Positions 17,806 to 28,965 of a stretch of 64,000 nucleotides of DNA are shown piece by piece. The stretch spans positions 1-64,000 of the forward strand of contig QKDL01000071.1 of assembly GCA_003252105.1 (NCBI GenBank), given 5' to 3'. A model generated the notes under the pieces. That model had not been told where the DNA came from. It saw nothing but the letters and a program-made list of their open reading frames with translations, and did no database searches. Both the position numbers and the translations under genes were made by a program. Positions within the stretch are counted from its first letter, which is position 1, and each line of letters opens with the position of its first letter. The stretch comes from Arcobacter sp. GTDB taxonomy: Bacteria > Campylobacterota > Campylobacteria > Campylobacterales > Arcobacteraceae.

Positions 17806-18989
17806 ACTCCACAATATCTTTTTGATTTTGTAAATTTAAGTATTAAATAACCTACAATTCCAGATAAAAAAGACCCTAATAATATAGCTAATTTATCAGT
17901 ATAATAAAATGTATTAGAATCATTGTAAGCTAAAGAATCTATAAATAAACTCATTGTAAATCCAATTCCAGTTAAAACTGCAACTCCATACATCTGTGTC
18001 CATGTAGCACATTTTGGAAGTGTTGCTACATTATATCTTATTGCAAGATAGGAAAATAGAAAAACACCTAACTGTTTACCTATAAATAAACCTAAAATAA
18101 TCCCCATAGAAACATCATCTGTTATTCTACTAATTGATAAATTTGTTAAATCAACACCTGCATTAACAAAAGCAAATAAAGGTAAAATATAAAAAGCAAC
18201 CCAATAGTGAATATGATGTTGTAAAGATTTTGCAGGAGATACTAATTTTCTTTTTTCATTAATAGCATGTAATGGTATTGAAAAAGCAACAATTATACCT
18301 GCTAATGTTGCATGCACTCCAGATTTTAATAAAAATACCCAAAGTAAAAAGCCTATTATCCAATAAAATCCTATTCTTGTTACTTTAAATCTATTCATTA
18401 AAACAAGGGCTAAAATACAAATAACAGCAAATAAAATAGAATGAAAAGATAACTCAGAAGTATAAAAAAACGCAATAATTAAAATTGCGCCCAAATCGTC
18501 AAAAATAGCCAATGCCATCAAAAATATTTTTAATGAAACAGGAATCTTTCTGCCTAATAAAGACAATATTCCTAAGGCAAAAGCAATATCTGTTGCAGTT
18601 GGAATTGCCCAACCTCTAAGTGCAAAATCATCCCCATAATTAAATATCAAAAAAACAACTGCTGGTACAATCATACCACCAAGAGCAGCTATGATTGGTA
18701 AAGCAATCTTTCTAGCACTAGAAAGATGTCCTGCTAGAAGTTCTCTTTTTATCTCTAAACCTATAAGAAGAAAAAACATAACCATTAAACCATCATTTAT
18801 CCATAAAATCAAAGGTTTACTAATATCTAATAAAGAGCCAATTTTTAAAACAATTGGTGTATGTAAAAAAGAGGTATAAAATTCTGAAAATATTGAGTTT
18901 CTTAAAATCAATGCAATAATAGTTGCAACAATAAGAATAATTCCTGAAGTGGATTCTTTTTTTATGTATCTTCTAACTAATATTTTCAT
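17802..18989 (-). CDS. nhaA: Na+/H+ antiporter NhaA
   Basis: A 395-residue, about 12-helix inner-membrane antiporter that exports Na+ in exchange for protons. The transport-site aspartates align with E. coli D133, D163 and D164: D134 (TATDIAFALG) and D164-D165 (AIFDDLGAIL). The pH-sensor side motif FFLLIGLEIKRELL is also present. The 112-base upstream region holds an A+T-rich promoter with no recognisable operator. Confidence 0.94.
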   Translation of the reverse strand: MKILVRRYIKKESTSGIILIVATIIALILRNSIFSEFYTSFLHTPIVLKIGSLLDISKPLILWINDGLMVMFFLLIGLEIKRELLAGHLSSARKIALPIIAALGGMIVPAVVFLIFNYGDDFALRGWAIPTATDIAFALGILSLLGRKIPVSLKIFLMALAIFDDLGAILIIAFFYTSELSFHSILFAVICILALVLMNRFKVTRIGFYWIIGFLLWVFLLKSGVHATLAGIIVAFSIPLHAINEKRKLVSPAKSLQHHIHYWVAFYILPLFAFVNAGVDLTNLSISRITDDVSMGIILGLFIGKQLGVFLFSYLAIRYNVATLPKCATWTQMYGVAVLTGIGFTMSLFIDSLAYNDSNTFYYTDKLAILLGSFLSGIVGYLILKFTKSKRYCGV

Positions 18990-19101
18990 AAATAAATCCT
19001 AAATGGAAGATATAATATATTTTAATATAATCAACTTTATTTTATATTAAATGAAAAATATATAACAAAGGTTAAAATAATAGTTATCGAGCAAGAAAGT
19101 T

Positions 19102-21111
19102 TTAAAAACTTTCCCACTCATCGTCGTTATGATTTTGTGCAGTTATTACTTTTGATGTTTCTTTTTTAGTAGTTGAACTTGAAAGCTCTTTTTTTACTTT
19201 TGAAACCTCTTTAGGTTTAATTTGTGTTTTTGCATGAGAAGTATTATCATTAGAAGAATGATTAATACTATTATCTCTTGCTTTTGCATCATTTTTCCCT
19301 AAGAATTCTTTAGATTTTGCATCAGATACAATCTCTTTTGCAATTGCATCTGTTTCAATAGCTATATCATGAGTTTGAGATGCGATTAAGGCATTTTGTT
19401 GAGTTTGTTGGTCTAACTGAGTAACTGCATCATTGATTTGTGTGATACCTTGTTCTTGTTCTTTACTTGCATTTGCTATCTCTGCAATTTTTTCAGTTGA
19501 TTTAGTGATGTTTTCTAATAATTCATCATAACCTTTAATCATCTGAGAACTAATCTCTTTACCATGTGTCGCTTTAGATGTTGCATTTTCAACTAATTCT
19601 TTAATCTCTTTTGCTGCTTCTGCTGAACGAGCTGCAAGATTTCTAACCTCTTGTGCAACAACGGCAAATCCTTTTCCTGCCTCACCTGCTGTTGCTGCTT
19701 CAACTGCTGCATTTAGTGAAAGGATATTTGTTTGGAATGCTATTTGATCAATTACTGTAATTGCTTCACTAATTGAATTTACCTGCTCAGTAATATCTTC
19801 CATTGCACTTGATGTATTTTGAGCTTGTTTTTGCCCAGTTTTTGCTGACTGACTTAATTTATTTGCATAATCACTCATAGATTGTACATTTTCAGCATTA
19901 TTAACTATTGTGCTTGTTATCTCTTCCAATGCTGCTGCTGTTTCTTCTAAAGAAGCTGCCGCTTCAGTTGAACTTTTATTTAAAGTATCTACATTTATAA
20001 TTAGTTGGTCAGAAGATTTATCTAATGTTAATCCAATAACAAAAGAGTTTTTCAATAAATTAGAGATTTCTACAGTGATAAAGTTTATACTTTTAATAAG
20101 AGATGCAATATCACCTTCAATTCCATTTTCTGATAGTTTAGTTGTAAAATTATAATTGCTGTATTCTTTTAAAACTGCATTTACAGAATCAACATTTACT
20201 TTTATCCCTTTTAGCATACTATTTAGTGCAGATGCTAATTGTACAAGCTGAGGATTGTTTGGAACACTTTTTACTTCTAAATCTAAATATCCTATATTTG
20301 CTTTTTCAACTATTGATAATACTTCTTTTACAGTTTCATTATCTTTTTGTAATCCATCTTTAGTTTTTGCAATATTTTCATTAAGAACCTTAGCCATTTG
20401 AGCAAATTCATCATTTCCATCAATTTCAAGAAGCATTGAAGTTTCTGTTTCTCTATTTATATAAGCAAAAAATGATGTTAAGCCCTCTTGAAATTTTTCC
20501 AAAGTAGAAATTATAATATTAGATAAAAGAGTAGAGAAGATTATAAATAAAATAATTGATACAATCGCTAAAGATATCAAACTATATTTTAATAAACTAT
20601 TAGCTTCCTCTTTTAAAATTATTGCACTTTCATTTATTTTGTGAAGACTTTTTTCTAAATCTTTTCCTGTTTCAACCATAGAACTAACTATTGGCTTTAG
20701 TTCATCAGATTCTTTTAAAATCCCATTATTAAACTCTACAATTCTTTTTTCAGCAAACTGTCGAAAATAATCAATATATTTTTTAGAATCTTCTAAAATC
20801 ATATCACATGTTTTTTTATTTTCCTCTTGTGAAAGCTTTGGCTTCAAACTTGAAACATTTTTATCAAGTTGGGAAAAACTATTTATAACATTTTGCTCAG
20901 TCGATTCAGAAGGTGCTCTTAAAAACTGATAAACGGCAATTCTTCCTTTTAAAACTTGCTGAATAAACACATCTGTTTGTGTTGCAGCATTTGACCTAAA
21001 TGTAACTAAATTGTTATAGTATACATATATTATTGCAGATATAATAACAATTAAAATAAATACAATAGGCATACTCATAAGCTTAGCTTTTGTAGAAAAA
21101 CTTTTTAGCAT
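19102..21111 (-). CDS. Methyl-accepting chemotaxis protein
   Basis: A 669-residue transmembrane chemoreceptor. A first membrane helix is at about 10-32. A short periplasmic four-helix-like sensor domain follows (about 35-175), then a second helix (about 178-200), HAMP-like and linker regions, and the cytoplasmic signalling coiled coil. The conserved hairpin tip is [43 protein letters not shown], written here as family motif evidence in two parts: [13 protein letters not shown] and [12 protein letters not shown]. The C-terminus ends EWESF after a flexible lysine/serine-rich tail, resembling the pentapeptide that tethers CheR/CheB. Ligand unknown. Confidence 0.9.
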   Translation of the reverse strand: MLKSFSTKAKLMSMPIVFILIVIISAIIYVYYNNLVTFRSNAATQTDVFIQQVLKGRIAVYQFLRAPSESTEQNVINSFSQLDKNVSSLKPKLSQEENKKTCDMILEDSKKYIDYFRQFAEKRIVEFNNGILKESDELKPIVSSMVETGKDLEKSLHKINESAIILKEEANSLLKYSLISLAIVSIILFIIFSTLLSNIIISTLEKFQEGLTSFFAYINRETETSMLLEIDGNDEFAQMAKVLNENIAKTKDGLQKDNETVKEVLSIVEKANIGYLDLEVKSVPNNPQLVQLASALNSMLKGIKVNVDSVNAVLKEYSNYNFTTKLSENGIEGDIASLIKSINFITVEISNLLKNSFVIGLTLDKSSDQLIINVDTLNKSSTEAAASLEETAAALEEITSTIVNNAENVQSMSDYANKLSQSAKTGQKQAQNTSSAMEDITEQVNSISEAITVIDQIAFQTNILSLNAAVEAATAGEAGKGFAVVAQEVRNLAARSAEAAKEIKELVENATSKATHGKEISSQMIKGYDELLENITKSTEKIAEIANASKEQEQGITQINDAVTQLDQQTQQNALIASQTHDIAIETDAIAKEIVSDAKSKEFLGKNDAKARDNSINHSSNDNTSHAKTQIKPKEVSKVKKELSSSTTKKETSKVITAQNHNDDEWESF

Positions 21112-21255
21112 TAATAATCCTTATAATTAAAGTTGCATCAACATAGCATTAATGTTACTTTAATTTTATCATGAAAATTATTAATTGTTTACTAATGTTA
21201 GAGTTTATTTACTTTCTTAGACCAAAATAAGGGTATTATAGTAATATTTTGGACA

Positions 21256-21279
21256 AATAGTAAAAATTATTTTACTATT
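21256..21279. other. Perfect inverted repeat between murC and chemoreceptor gene
   Basis: 10-bp arms AATAGTAAAA/TTTTACTATT with a 4-nt centre lie 14 bases beyond the murC stop. No U-tract follows on either strand. It may act as a weak terminator of murC. The remaining bases up to 21112 hold the chemoreceptor promoter region, in which I see no sigma-28 or sigma-54 consensus. Confidence 0.35.
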
Positions 21280-21292
21280 ATTGCCAAATATT

Positions 21293-22603
21293 TTAATTAC
21301 AGGTTCTTAATTGATAAGTTATATCACCTGCACCAACTCCAATAATCAATCCATCTTCATATGTTTTTATTATTTTGTCATTTTTAATTAACTCAATTCG
21401 ATTTTCACAACTATTTATTTTGTCTGCAAAGATTGGAGAATACATAGAAAACTCTTTTTCAAAATCAATATCAATTTTTTGTTCACCAGGAATTGTCCAT
21501 ATTGGAAGAATTATAAGCTCATCACATCTTCTAAAACACTTTTTGAACCCTTCAAGATTATCTTTGGTTCGTGAATATTTATGAGGTTGCCAAATAACTA
21601 CTCTTTTTTGAATATTTGTAAGATTGTCATATAACTCAACAGAACGCATTGTTGCTTCTATCTCTGTTGGATGATGTGCATAATCATCTATTACTACCAT
21701 AGTATCATTTTTTTGGACTATATCAAATCTTTTTTTAATCCCTTTATAGTTTTTAAGATTTTCTCTAATAGTTTCAATATCAAGTTCATTTAAAGCAGCT
21801 AAAATAGCCAAAGAGGTATCAATAGCAATATGAAACCCAAATCCCCATACTTCAAAATATCCTAAATCTTTTAACTCAAATCTTGTACATGGTTCCCCAT
21901 CTCTTAACATAAATGAAAGATTTTTTATATCACAACTTGGATAAAGATATATAGCATCTGATACATTTAGTTTTTTTATATGCTCATCTTCTGCATTTAA
22001 AACTCTTTTTTGACCTAATTCTATAAATCTCTCATAAGATTCAAAAAATTTATCATAATCATAATGATAATATTCCATATGTTCTGGTTCAGCATTTGTA
22101 ACAATCGAACAATAAGGATTTGAAAGTAAAAAAGAAGCATCCGATTCATCTGCTTCAAAAGCAACTAAATCATTTACATATCTAAAATTTGAACCAAAAT
22201 CTTTTGAAATAGCTCCAATTAGAGCAGAAGAGTTTAATATAGAAGCCAAAATAGCAGTTGTAGTTGATTTACCATGAGCTCCTGCTACACAATAATTTTT
22301 TTTATCCCCTAAAATAATTGGCAAAGCTTCTTTTCTAGATAGTGTTCTAATCTGTCTAAGTCTTGCTTCTATTAGTTCTGGATTTTCATCTGTAACTGCT
22401 GCTGAATAGATTACAATATCAAAATCTTCACTTATATTGTCTGCACTTTGAGGACAACTAACTTTGATTCCCTCTTTAATTAATTCTTGAGTAATTGGAG
22501 AACTTTTTATATCAGAACCACTAACCTCATGACCATCATAATTTAAAAATCTTGCCAAGGCAGAAAGACCTATCCCACCTATTCCTATAAAATGTACTTT
22601 CAT
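21293..22603 (-). CDS. murC: UDP-N-acetylmuramate--L-alanine ligase
   Basis: A 436-residue Mur ligase that adds L-alanine to UDP-MurNAc in cytoplasmic peptidoglycan synthesis. An N-terminal Rossmann motif HFIGIGGIGLSALA, the ATP-binding GAHGKSTTT at 108-116, the IVTNAEPEHMEYYH central segment, and the substrate-binding DDYAHHPTEIEA are all present. Start and the upstream gene's stop overlap by one base (TAATG), so the genes are translationally coupled. Last gene of a four-gene operon. Confidence 0.95.
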   Translation of the reverse strand: MKVHFIGIGGIGLSALARFLNYDGHEVSGSDIKSSPITQELIKEGIKVSCPQSADNISEDFDIVIYSAAVTDENPELIEARLRQIRTLSRKEALPIILGDKKNYCVAGAHGKSTTTAILASILNSSALIGAISKDFGSNFRYVNDLVAFEADESDASFLLSNPYCSIVTNAEPEHMEYYHYDYDKFFESYERFIELGQKRVLNAEDEHIKKLNVSDAIYLYPSCDIKNLSFMLRDGEPCTRFELKDLGYFEVWGFGFHIAIDTSLAILAALNELDIETIRENLKNYKGIKKRFDIVQKNDTMVVIDDYAHHPTEIEATMRSVELYDNLTNIQKRVVIWQPHKYSRTKDNLEGFKKCFRRCDELIILPIWTIPGEQKIDIDFEKEFSMYSPIFADKINSCENRIELIKNDKIIKTYEDGLIIGVGAGDITYQLRTCN

Positions 22604-23184
22604 TAAGCTTCCAATAAATATTTTAGATTTTCACACTCTGTATTTAAAACCTGTTCATTTTGTTTGATAAAATCTTTTTTATCGTAATTGAAATTTGTAA
22701 TAAAATATCCATATTTTTCGTCAAGGTTTTCAAAATTTAAATCAACTTCATTTTCATAAAAATCATCCAAAGATGTTTGTTTTGCTAAAGCTATTAAGTG
22801 AACCTTGAAAGAATCATTTAACACCTCATCCTCAATAATCTTAGATAAAACAAAAATCAACTCTTTTGCACCTTTAAAATCACTATAACTCCACTTTTCT
22901 ACAGCATATTCATAAAAAGCTCTTACATAAAAAAGGTTTTCATTTTCTAAATCTAATCTTTTGTTTTCATTTATTATTTTTTCTACATTTTCAAATGTGA
23001 TTTTTAAAATATTTTCATAAACTGAATTTATTTTTTCCTCTTCCAAATCCAAAACTAACAAAGAGTCTAAAACCTCATACAAGGCAGCAATATCTTTTGC
23101 ATTTACAGCATCTGTTCTAGTTTTTTCTAGGTACTTTAAAAAATCTGGGTTTGTCCTTGTCTCATGTAAATCAGTTTTGTCCAT
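22603..23184 (-). CDS. Conserved hypothetical protein in murC operon
   Basis: About 193 residues, acidic and predicted mostly helical, without signal peptide or membrane segment. I do not recognise a domain. The ATG at 23184 is preferred over the TTG three bases earlier because AAGGAG lies 7 bases before the ATG. It begins inside the last codons of the aminotransferase gene (14-base overlap) and ends in a TAATG overlap with murC, so it is tightly coupled on both sides. A role next to cell-wall precursor synthesis is suggested only by position. Confidence 0.7.
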   Translation of the reverse strand: MDKTDLHETRTNPDFLKYLEKTRTDAVNAKDIAALYEVLDSLLVLDLEEEKINSVYENILKITFENVEKIINENKRLDLENENLFYVRAFYEYAVEKWSYSDFKGAKELIFVLSKIIEDEVLNDSFKVHLIALAKQTSLDDFYENEVDLNFENLDEKYGYFITNFNYDKKDFIKQNEQVLNTECENLKYLLEA

Positions 23185-24307
23185 CAATAAACTCCTTAAG
23201 TCTTATTAGTACCTCTTTAGTTTTTGTTGGGTTTTCTACAAGAGCAATTCTTACATACCCTTTTCCAATTCCATTTCTTCCTAAAAAACTACCTGGTAAT
23301 ACTTTTATATTTTTTTGTTTAAAAAGTTCTTTGGTAAACTCTAACTCATCTTTTACTTCAAGCCAAATATAAAAACTAGCTTTGGGAGGTTCTATACCTA
23401 AAAGCTCTTGAGCTAATTCAAAGTTTTTTTTATAAATTTTTCTAAAACCTTTTACATGCTCTTCATCATTCCAAGCTTCTGTTGCTGCAACTTGTAGAGG
23501 AACTGGAGAGGCACAGCCAACATAAGTTCTATATTGCATATATCCATCTAAAATTTTTGCATCACCTGCTACAAAACCACATCTAAGACCTGGAGCAGAA
23601 CTTCTTTTTGAAATAGAGTTCATAACAATTATATTTTTAAATTCACTATTTCCAGCTTCAATACTAGCTTCTAAAAGTGAACAAGGTTTATCCTCTTCAT
23701 TAAAAAATATTTCTGAATAACACTCATCATTTACTAAAATAAAATCAAACTCTAAAGCTTTTTTAACCCAAACAACCATCTCCTCTTTTGTCATCTCTGC
23801 TGATGTAGGATTGTTTGGATAGTTTAAAATTACTAAATCACACTGTTTTAATTCCTCATCTGATAAATCTGCTTTAAAATTGTTCTCTTTTGTTAAATCT
23901 ATATGAATAATCTTCGCTCTACTAGCTATTGCTGCACCTTCATAGATTTGATAAAAAGGGTTCGTAAAAGCAATAGTTGGTTCTTTTTTATCAAATAAAA
24001 CATATTGTGGAAAATTAAAAAGTGCTTCTCTTGTCCCAAAAGTTGGAATTATTTCATTCATCTGTAAAGTAACATTAAATCTTTTTTGTACAAAATTTAT
24101 CATTGATTGTTTAAGTTCAGGCATACCTGCACTTGCAGGATATTTTTGTAAAAGATTTGTAGATTTTTTTAAACTATCTTGTATAAATTGTGGTGTTTCA
24201 AATTTTGGCTCACCTATTGTTAAAGCCGAAAGTTCATATTTGTCATTAGGTTCAATTCCATCTAATAATTCATTTAATTTTTCAAATGGATATTTTTCAA
24301 AATTCAT
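23171..24307 (-). CDS. dapC: PLP-dependent aminotransferase, class I/II, probable DapC
   Basis: A 378-residue fold-type I aminotransferase. The PLP lysine is K234 in SISKRSSAPGLRCGF. The aspartate and tyrosine that hold the cofactor are in LVNDECYSEI, and the NYPNNPTS motif is present. The family pattern is that of succinyldiaminopimelate or LL-DAP-type aminotransferases, fitting the murC neighbourhood since diaminopimelate goes into peptidoglycan. The exact substrate is inference. It follows the COG3400-type gene by 5 bases. Confidence 0.8.
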   Translation of the reverse strand: MNFEKYPFEKLNELLDGIEPNDKYELSALTIGEPKFETPQFIQDSLKKSTNLLQKYPASAGMPELKQSMINFVQKRFNVTLQMNEIIPTFGTREALFNFPQYVLFDKKEPTIAFTNPFYQIYEGAAIASRAKIIHIDLTKENNFKADLSDEELKQCDLVILNYPNNPTSAEMTKEEMVVWVKKALEFDFILVNDECYSEIFFNEEDKPCSLLEASIEAGNSEFKNIIVMNSISKRSSAPGLRCGFVAGDAKILDGYMQYRTYVGCASPVPLQVAATEAWNDEEHVKGFRKIYKKNFELAQELLGIEPPKASFYIWLEVKDELEFTKELFKQKNIKVLPGSFLGRNGIGKGYVRIALVENPTKTKEVLIRLKEFIDGQN

Positions 24308-24312
24308 ATTTT

Positions 24313-25740
24313 TTATTCCTCAATAATTGGTATTAATAATTGACTATATTTATTTATGTCAAATGAGATTAAATCTGGGTTAGTATATAAAAATTTCCAG
24401 GCAAATCTTGATTTTAGCATCTGCTCTTTCAAAGGTAAAATTTGAAGTGTATTATCTAATTTTTTCAATTCCCTAATTGGATTTTTTTCATCTGAAATAA
24501 TCTCAACTTTTTCATTAAAAATCTTTGCAAGATTTTCAAAGTGATCTAAAAGATTTGTTTTATTATCATCTTCACCCATTGGTTCAAGATTAAATATTTT
24601 TGTTTTTGTTTTTAGTTGTCCTGCTACATCAAAAATTACAGGTGAAATTTGTTCATAAGAGTTGATATCATTGATTACTACAACTGTTCTTTTAATTGAA
24701 CCAATTAGTTCATCTCCTAATTTAAAAATAGGAACTCTAATATCCGATAAACCTTTTTTGTCTTTTCTATCTTTGAACATCTCATTTGTTAAAATAACCA
24801 TTCCAATATCAAAAGCTTTTATATCTGCTTTTAAAAGTCTTATCATCCCTAAATTATGATAATCCATTTTTATCTCAACAGTATCATCATTTTTGAAACT
24901 ATCTCTTATAAGTTCAATTATTTCAACTGTTGTTGGTCTTGTAATTCTTATAAAAAGTTTTCTATTTTTAAACCTTTTATTCAAATATTTAACCTCTTGA
25001 ATTACATCTACTACTCTTTGTTTTGTTTGTAAAAATAGATCCAGAAAAAGATAATTATTATGACCAAATGGCATCGGAAATTGCCCTTGAGATTTTCCAA
25101 TAGCATTGTAAACTTGCATAAGCACAGTTGGTTTTCCAATTACCAAGATAACGTCATTTGGTTTTAAAATCAAAGATGGTTTGATATCTACAAGTTGTTC
25201 ACCTCTGTATAAACCAAAAATTCTCCATTCATTTTGTTCTATTGAACCTACATATCTATAGGCATAAGAGCTTCCAAAAGGGATTTTTATTTCCATAATT
25301 TCCCCTTGTTTTAGCCCAATATTTTGTGCCATTACTGGTACATTTGGTAATCTTTCAACCATACCATTAGCCAAAACTTCAATACCTTTATAGATATCTA
25401 CATATGGGTCATCTAATTCTATTCCCCAATAATCCAATATAGACATATGTAGATTCTTTTTTCTTTGTTTTATATTTTTTATAACATTAAGCATTTCATC
25501 TTTAGAGTTCAATGCAATTAAAGCTTGAGAATGCACATCCTTATCCAAAACCATAGCTAATTTAGATTCAGATGTTGGGTCAAATTTATAAAAAGTAAAG
25601 TTGGATGCTTTTTGTTTTGGAATAATTGCATCATTCATATAAACAACATCGTAGTAGTTCTCTCTTGTATTAGATTGAACTATCCTTTGCATAAGTTTTT
25701 TTGCAACAATTCCATCAAGTATTACTAATATTTTTTTCAT
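24313..25740 (-). CDS. TrkA-domain (COG3400-type) protein
   Basis: A 475-residue cytoplasmic protein typical of Campylobacterota. The N-terminal third is Rossmann-like (KKILVILDGIVAKKLMQRI, HSQALIALNSKDEML). A TrkA-C/RCK-C-like beta-rich domain lies at about 140-215 (IGLKQGEIMEIKIPFGSSYAYR, LKPNDVILVIGKP). The C-terminal half is of unknown function. RCK domains bind nucleotides or ions and gate K+ transport, but no channel or Trk subunit is encoded nearby. First gene of the operon with the aminotransferase, the unknown gene and murC. Confidence 0.75.
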   Translation of the reverse strand: MKKILVILDGIVAKKLMQRIVQSNTRENYYDVVYMNDAIIPKQKASNFTFYKFDPTSESKLAMVLDKDVHSQALIALNSKDEMLNVIKNIKQRKKNLHMSILDYWGIELDDPYVDIYKGIEVLANGMVERLPNVPVMAQNIGLKQGEIMEIKIPFGSSYAYRYVGSIEQNEWRIFGLYRGEQLVDIKPSLILKPNDVILVIGKPTVLMQVYNAIGKSQGQFPMPFGHNNYLFLDLFLQTKQRVVDVIQEVKYLNKRFKNRKLFIRITRPTTVEIIELIRDSFKNDDTVEIKMDYHNLGMIRLLKADIKAFDIGMVILTNEMFKDRKDKKGLSDIRVPIFKLGDELIGSIKRTVVVINDINSYEQISPVIFDVAGQLKTKTKIFNLEPMGEDDNKTNLLDHFENLAKIFNEKVEIISDEKNPIRELKKLDNTLQILPLKEQMLKSRFAWKFLYTNPDLISFDINKYSQLLIPIIEE

Positions 25741-25817
25741 GCGATATTATATCTAAATCTACTAAGAATTATCTTGACAAGATTTTTCATATAAATAGCT
25801 TTAAAATGATTCTTTGA

Positions 25818-25823
25818 TATAAT
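25818..25823 (+). promoter_or_regulatory. -10 box of tgt
   Basis: TATAAT after TTTGA, 30 bases before the ATG, followed by an AAAGGAA ribosome binding site. Confidence 0.5.
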
Positions 25824-25846
25824 CACATTTTAAAATAAAGGAATGA

Positions 25847-26989
<1,143 letters not shown>

Positions 26990-26991
<2 letters not shown>

Positions 26992-27769
26992 AGATTTCTG
27001 CATAAATCAAATCTGTACCACACTTTAACTCACGTAAATAAGTCAAAGCATTTTCAACATTTTTTTCATCTATGATAGAACCGTGTTGTGGTAATATTGC
27101 ATTTATCTTCAAATCTTTAATTTTCTCAACAAAACCTCTTGTGGCAATATTTGAAGCCATATAGTTTACATGAAAAAGATTCATATTATTTATATGCATA
27201 TCAAAATCATCAACTACCAATTTCCAATCAATATCTAGTGCTGCCCAAATATCACCTGAAAAAAGAAATTTAGAACTCATATCATATGTCACAAAAGCAC
27301 CAGGAAAATGTAAAAAAGGAGCCTCAATAAACTTTATCTCTCTTCCACTTTCAAACATAAAAAAATCAGAACTATTTACACTATAAAAATCGTAATTATC
27401 CCTACCATAATGTGGTAATAATACATTTGTTCTATCTGTAGAAAAAATAGTCAAGTCATCTTTTATATCTAACCAGTCTACCATTGAAGCAGCTACGTCT
27501 GGGTCTTGATGACATAAAACTAAACCTTTTATCTCTTCTAAACTTGCTACTTGTAAAGCTCTTGTTTTAACCTCTTCAAAAAACTCTCTACTTCCTGGGT
27601 CTATTATTAATGCCTCTTTACCACTTTTTATTAAATAAACATTACATCTAAAAGCAGTTACATTATCAATTCCCAACCAATATATCTGAAGCCCTCCATC
27701 ATCAAATAAACAAGTCACTTCTTCTAAGTCTATTTGTTTTCCAATATAATTATTAATCTGACTAAACAT
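26990..27769 (-). CDS. MBL-fold protein, oxygen-binding diiron (ODP-like) type
   Basis: A 259-residue metallo-beta-lactamase-fold protein. The metal motif reads H87-Q-D89-P-D91 rather than the hydrolase HxHxDH. Further ligands are likely in FLHFPGAF, FSGDIWAALD and LPQHGSII. This variation matches the diiron flavodiiron/ODP branch, in which the site binds O2 or NO rather than hydrolysing a substrate. There is no flavodoxin domain, so it would need a separate partner or act as a sensor. Monocistronic. Confidence 0.75.
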
Positions 27770-27838
27770 TTGAACTCCTAATAATATGTTTAAATTCTAT
27801 CATAAATTTACCTTAACCACAATACAATCTTTTTTAGA

Positions 27839-27844
27839 TATAAT
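27839..27844 (+). promoter_or_regulatory. -10 box of gatC
   Basis: TATAAT after TTTTTAGA, 33 bases before the ATG at 27877, with GAAGGAAA between. Confidence 0.5.
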
Positions 27845-27876
27845 ATAAATAAAATAATGTATTTTGAAGGAAAATC

Positions 27877-28167
27877 ATGACAGTTGATGATAAACTAATT
27901 GAAAAATTAGCGAAACTATCAAGTTTAGAAATCGAAGATTCTAAAAAAGAAAACTTAAAATCTGAACTAGCAGATATTATAAACTTTGTGGAAAATTTAA
28001 ATGAAATAGATGTTTCTAGTATTGAAGCTACATTTAACACAGTTGAAGGTGGAACTGCTCTTAGAGAAGATATTTCAAAACAAGATTTAGAACTATCTAG
28101 TCATATCTTAAAATATGCACCAAAAGCAGAAGATGGTTACTTTATAGTACCAAAAATCATAGAATAA
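27877..28167 (+). CDS. gatC: Asp/Glu-tRNA amidotransferase subunit C
   Basis: A 96-residue GatC, which wraps GatA and GatB in the complex that converts Glu-tRNA(Gln) or Asp-tRNA(Asn) to the amidated forms. The family pattern LIEKLAKLSSLEI, LADIINFVENLNEIDVS and the C-terminal segment LREDI are present. gatA and gatB are not in the window. The ArsC-like gene follows after 9 bases, probably in the same transcript. Confidence 0.92.
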   Translation: MTVDDKLIEKLAKLSSLEIEDSKKENLKSELADIINFVENLNEIDVSSIEATFNTVEGGTALREDISKQDLELSSHILKYAPKAEDGYFIVPKIIE

Positions 28168-28176
28168 AGAAATCTC

Positions 28177-28521
28177 ATGTCTGTAAAAGTTTATGGAATA
28201 AAAACTTGTAATTCAGTAAGAAGTGCACTAAAATTCTTCAAAGATAACAATATTGAGGTTGAATTTTGTGATTTAAGAAAAGATCCACCACCTAGTGTTG
28301 ATGTTAAATTTTGGGTTGAAAAAGCAGGTATCGATATTGTTTTTAATAACAAAGGTACTAAATATAGAGATTTAAAACTAAAAGATTTAAATTTAGACGA
28401 AAATGGTAAACTTGAATGGTTGTGTAAAGAACCAATGCTAGTAAAAAGACCTGTTATAGTACATAATGAAAATGTTACAGTAGGATTTAAAGAGGATATA
28501 TATAAAGAGACTTTTTTATAA
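28177..28521 (+). CDS. ArsC/Spx family protein
   Basis: A 114-residue thioredoxin-fold protein of the ArsC/YffB/Spx group. C11 in GIKTCNSVRSAL is the reactive cysteine. The second cysteine of the CxxC form is missing (serine or valine instead), so it fits the arsenate-reductase-like/YffB branch better than Spx. The C-terminal MLVKRPVIV motif is conserved. Its real substrate is unknown. Probably co-transcribed with gatC. Confidence 0.85.
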   Translation: MSVKVYGIKTCNSVRSALKFFKDNNIEVEFCDLRKDPPPSVDVKFWVEKAGIDIVFNNKGTKYRDLKLKDLNLDENGKLEWLCKEPMLVKRPVIVHNENVTVGFKEDIYKETFL

Positions 28522-28574
28522 GTTTTTTTATTTTATTCTTCAATTATTCTCTTTTAACTCTAAGTTAATTGATA

Positions 28575-28604
28575 CTATAATAATATATTTATATATTATT
28601 ATAG
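28575..28604. repeat. 30-bp perfect palindrome upstream of small membrane protein gene
   Basis: Arms of 14 bp (CTATAATAATATAT and its complement) with a 2-nt centre. The left arm contains a TATAAT -10 box at 28576-28581; the right arm ends at the TAGGGA ribosome binding site. It could be an operator, or an RNA hairpin that controls access to the start codon at 28614. All-A+T composition makes chance more likely than usual, but 14 paired positions with no mismatch is notable. Confidence 0.5.
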
Positions 28605-28613
28605 GGATTTAAA

Positions 28614-28937
28614 ATGAGTGGAGTACCTATTGCATACTTAATAGTAATGATAATTTTCTTACTACCAATTTATAAAATTTTAAGAGCAAAACACCTTCTA
28701 AAAAAAGATAAAATATTTCTTATACTTTTGATAATTTTACTTATCATAATTTCCACAATAATAATGATTGTTGAAGCTATACCTTTTGTTTTAGCTACAA
28801 ATGAAGAAAAAATAGAAATGTTACGTTCAGGAACTACTAGTATTTCAATAATAGGTTATCCCCTAATTTTACTTTCACCTTTAATAATATTTATTTATGC
28901 AAAATTTTTTTATAAGAAAAAAAAAGTTTATACTTAA
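28614..28937 (+). CDS. Small membrane protein of unknown function
   Basis: A 107-residue protein with three predicted membrane helices (about 5-22, 31-57 and 79-99) and a lysine-rich C-terminus. I recognise no family. It has its own -10 box inside a palindrome and ends in a strong bidirectional terminator. A good ribosome binding site (AGGGA) supports it as a real gene. Confidence 0.65.
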   Translation: MSGVPIAYLIVMIIFLLPIYKILRAKHLLKKDKIFLILLIILLIIISTIIMIVEAIPFVLATNEEKIEMLRSGTTSISIIGYPLILLSPLIIFIYAKFFYKKKKVYT

Positions 28938-28965
28938 AAGAAGAAAATATTTTTCTTCTTTTAAG
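28933..28965. terminator. Bidirectional terminator
   Basis: A 15-bp perfect stem CTTAAAAGAAGAAAA/TTTTCTTCTTTTAAG with a 3-nt loop. It contains the stop codons of both convergent genes (plus strand 28935-28937, minus strand 28961-28963). Confidence 0.7.

Noticed and set aside
19095..19113. GAAAGTTTT/AAAACTTTC dyad at the chemoreceptor 3' end as terminator
   Set aside because: It overlaps the last codons, is pure A/T except two pairs and has no U-tract; it is probably coincidental.
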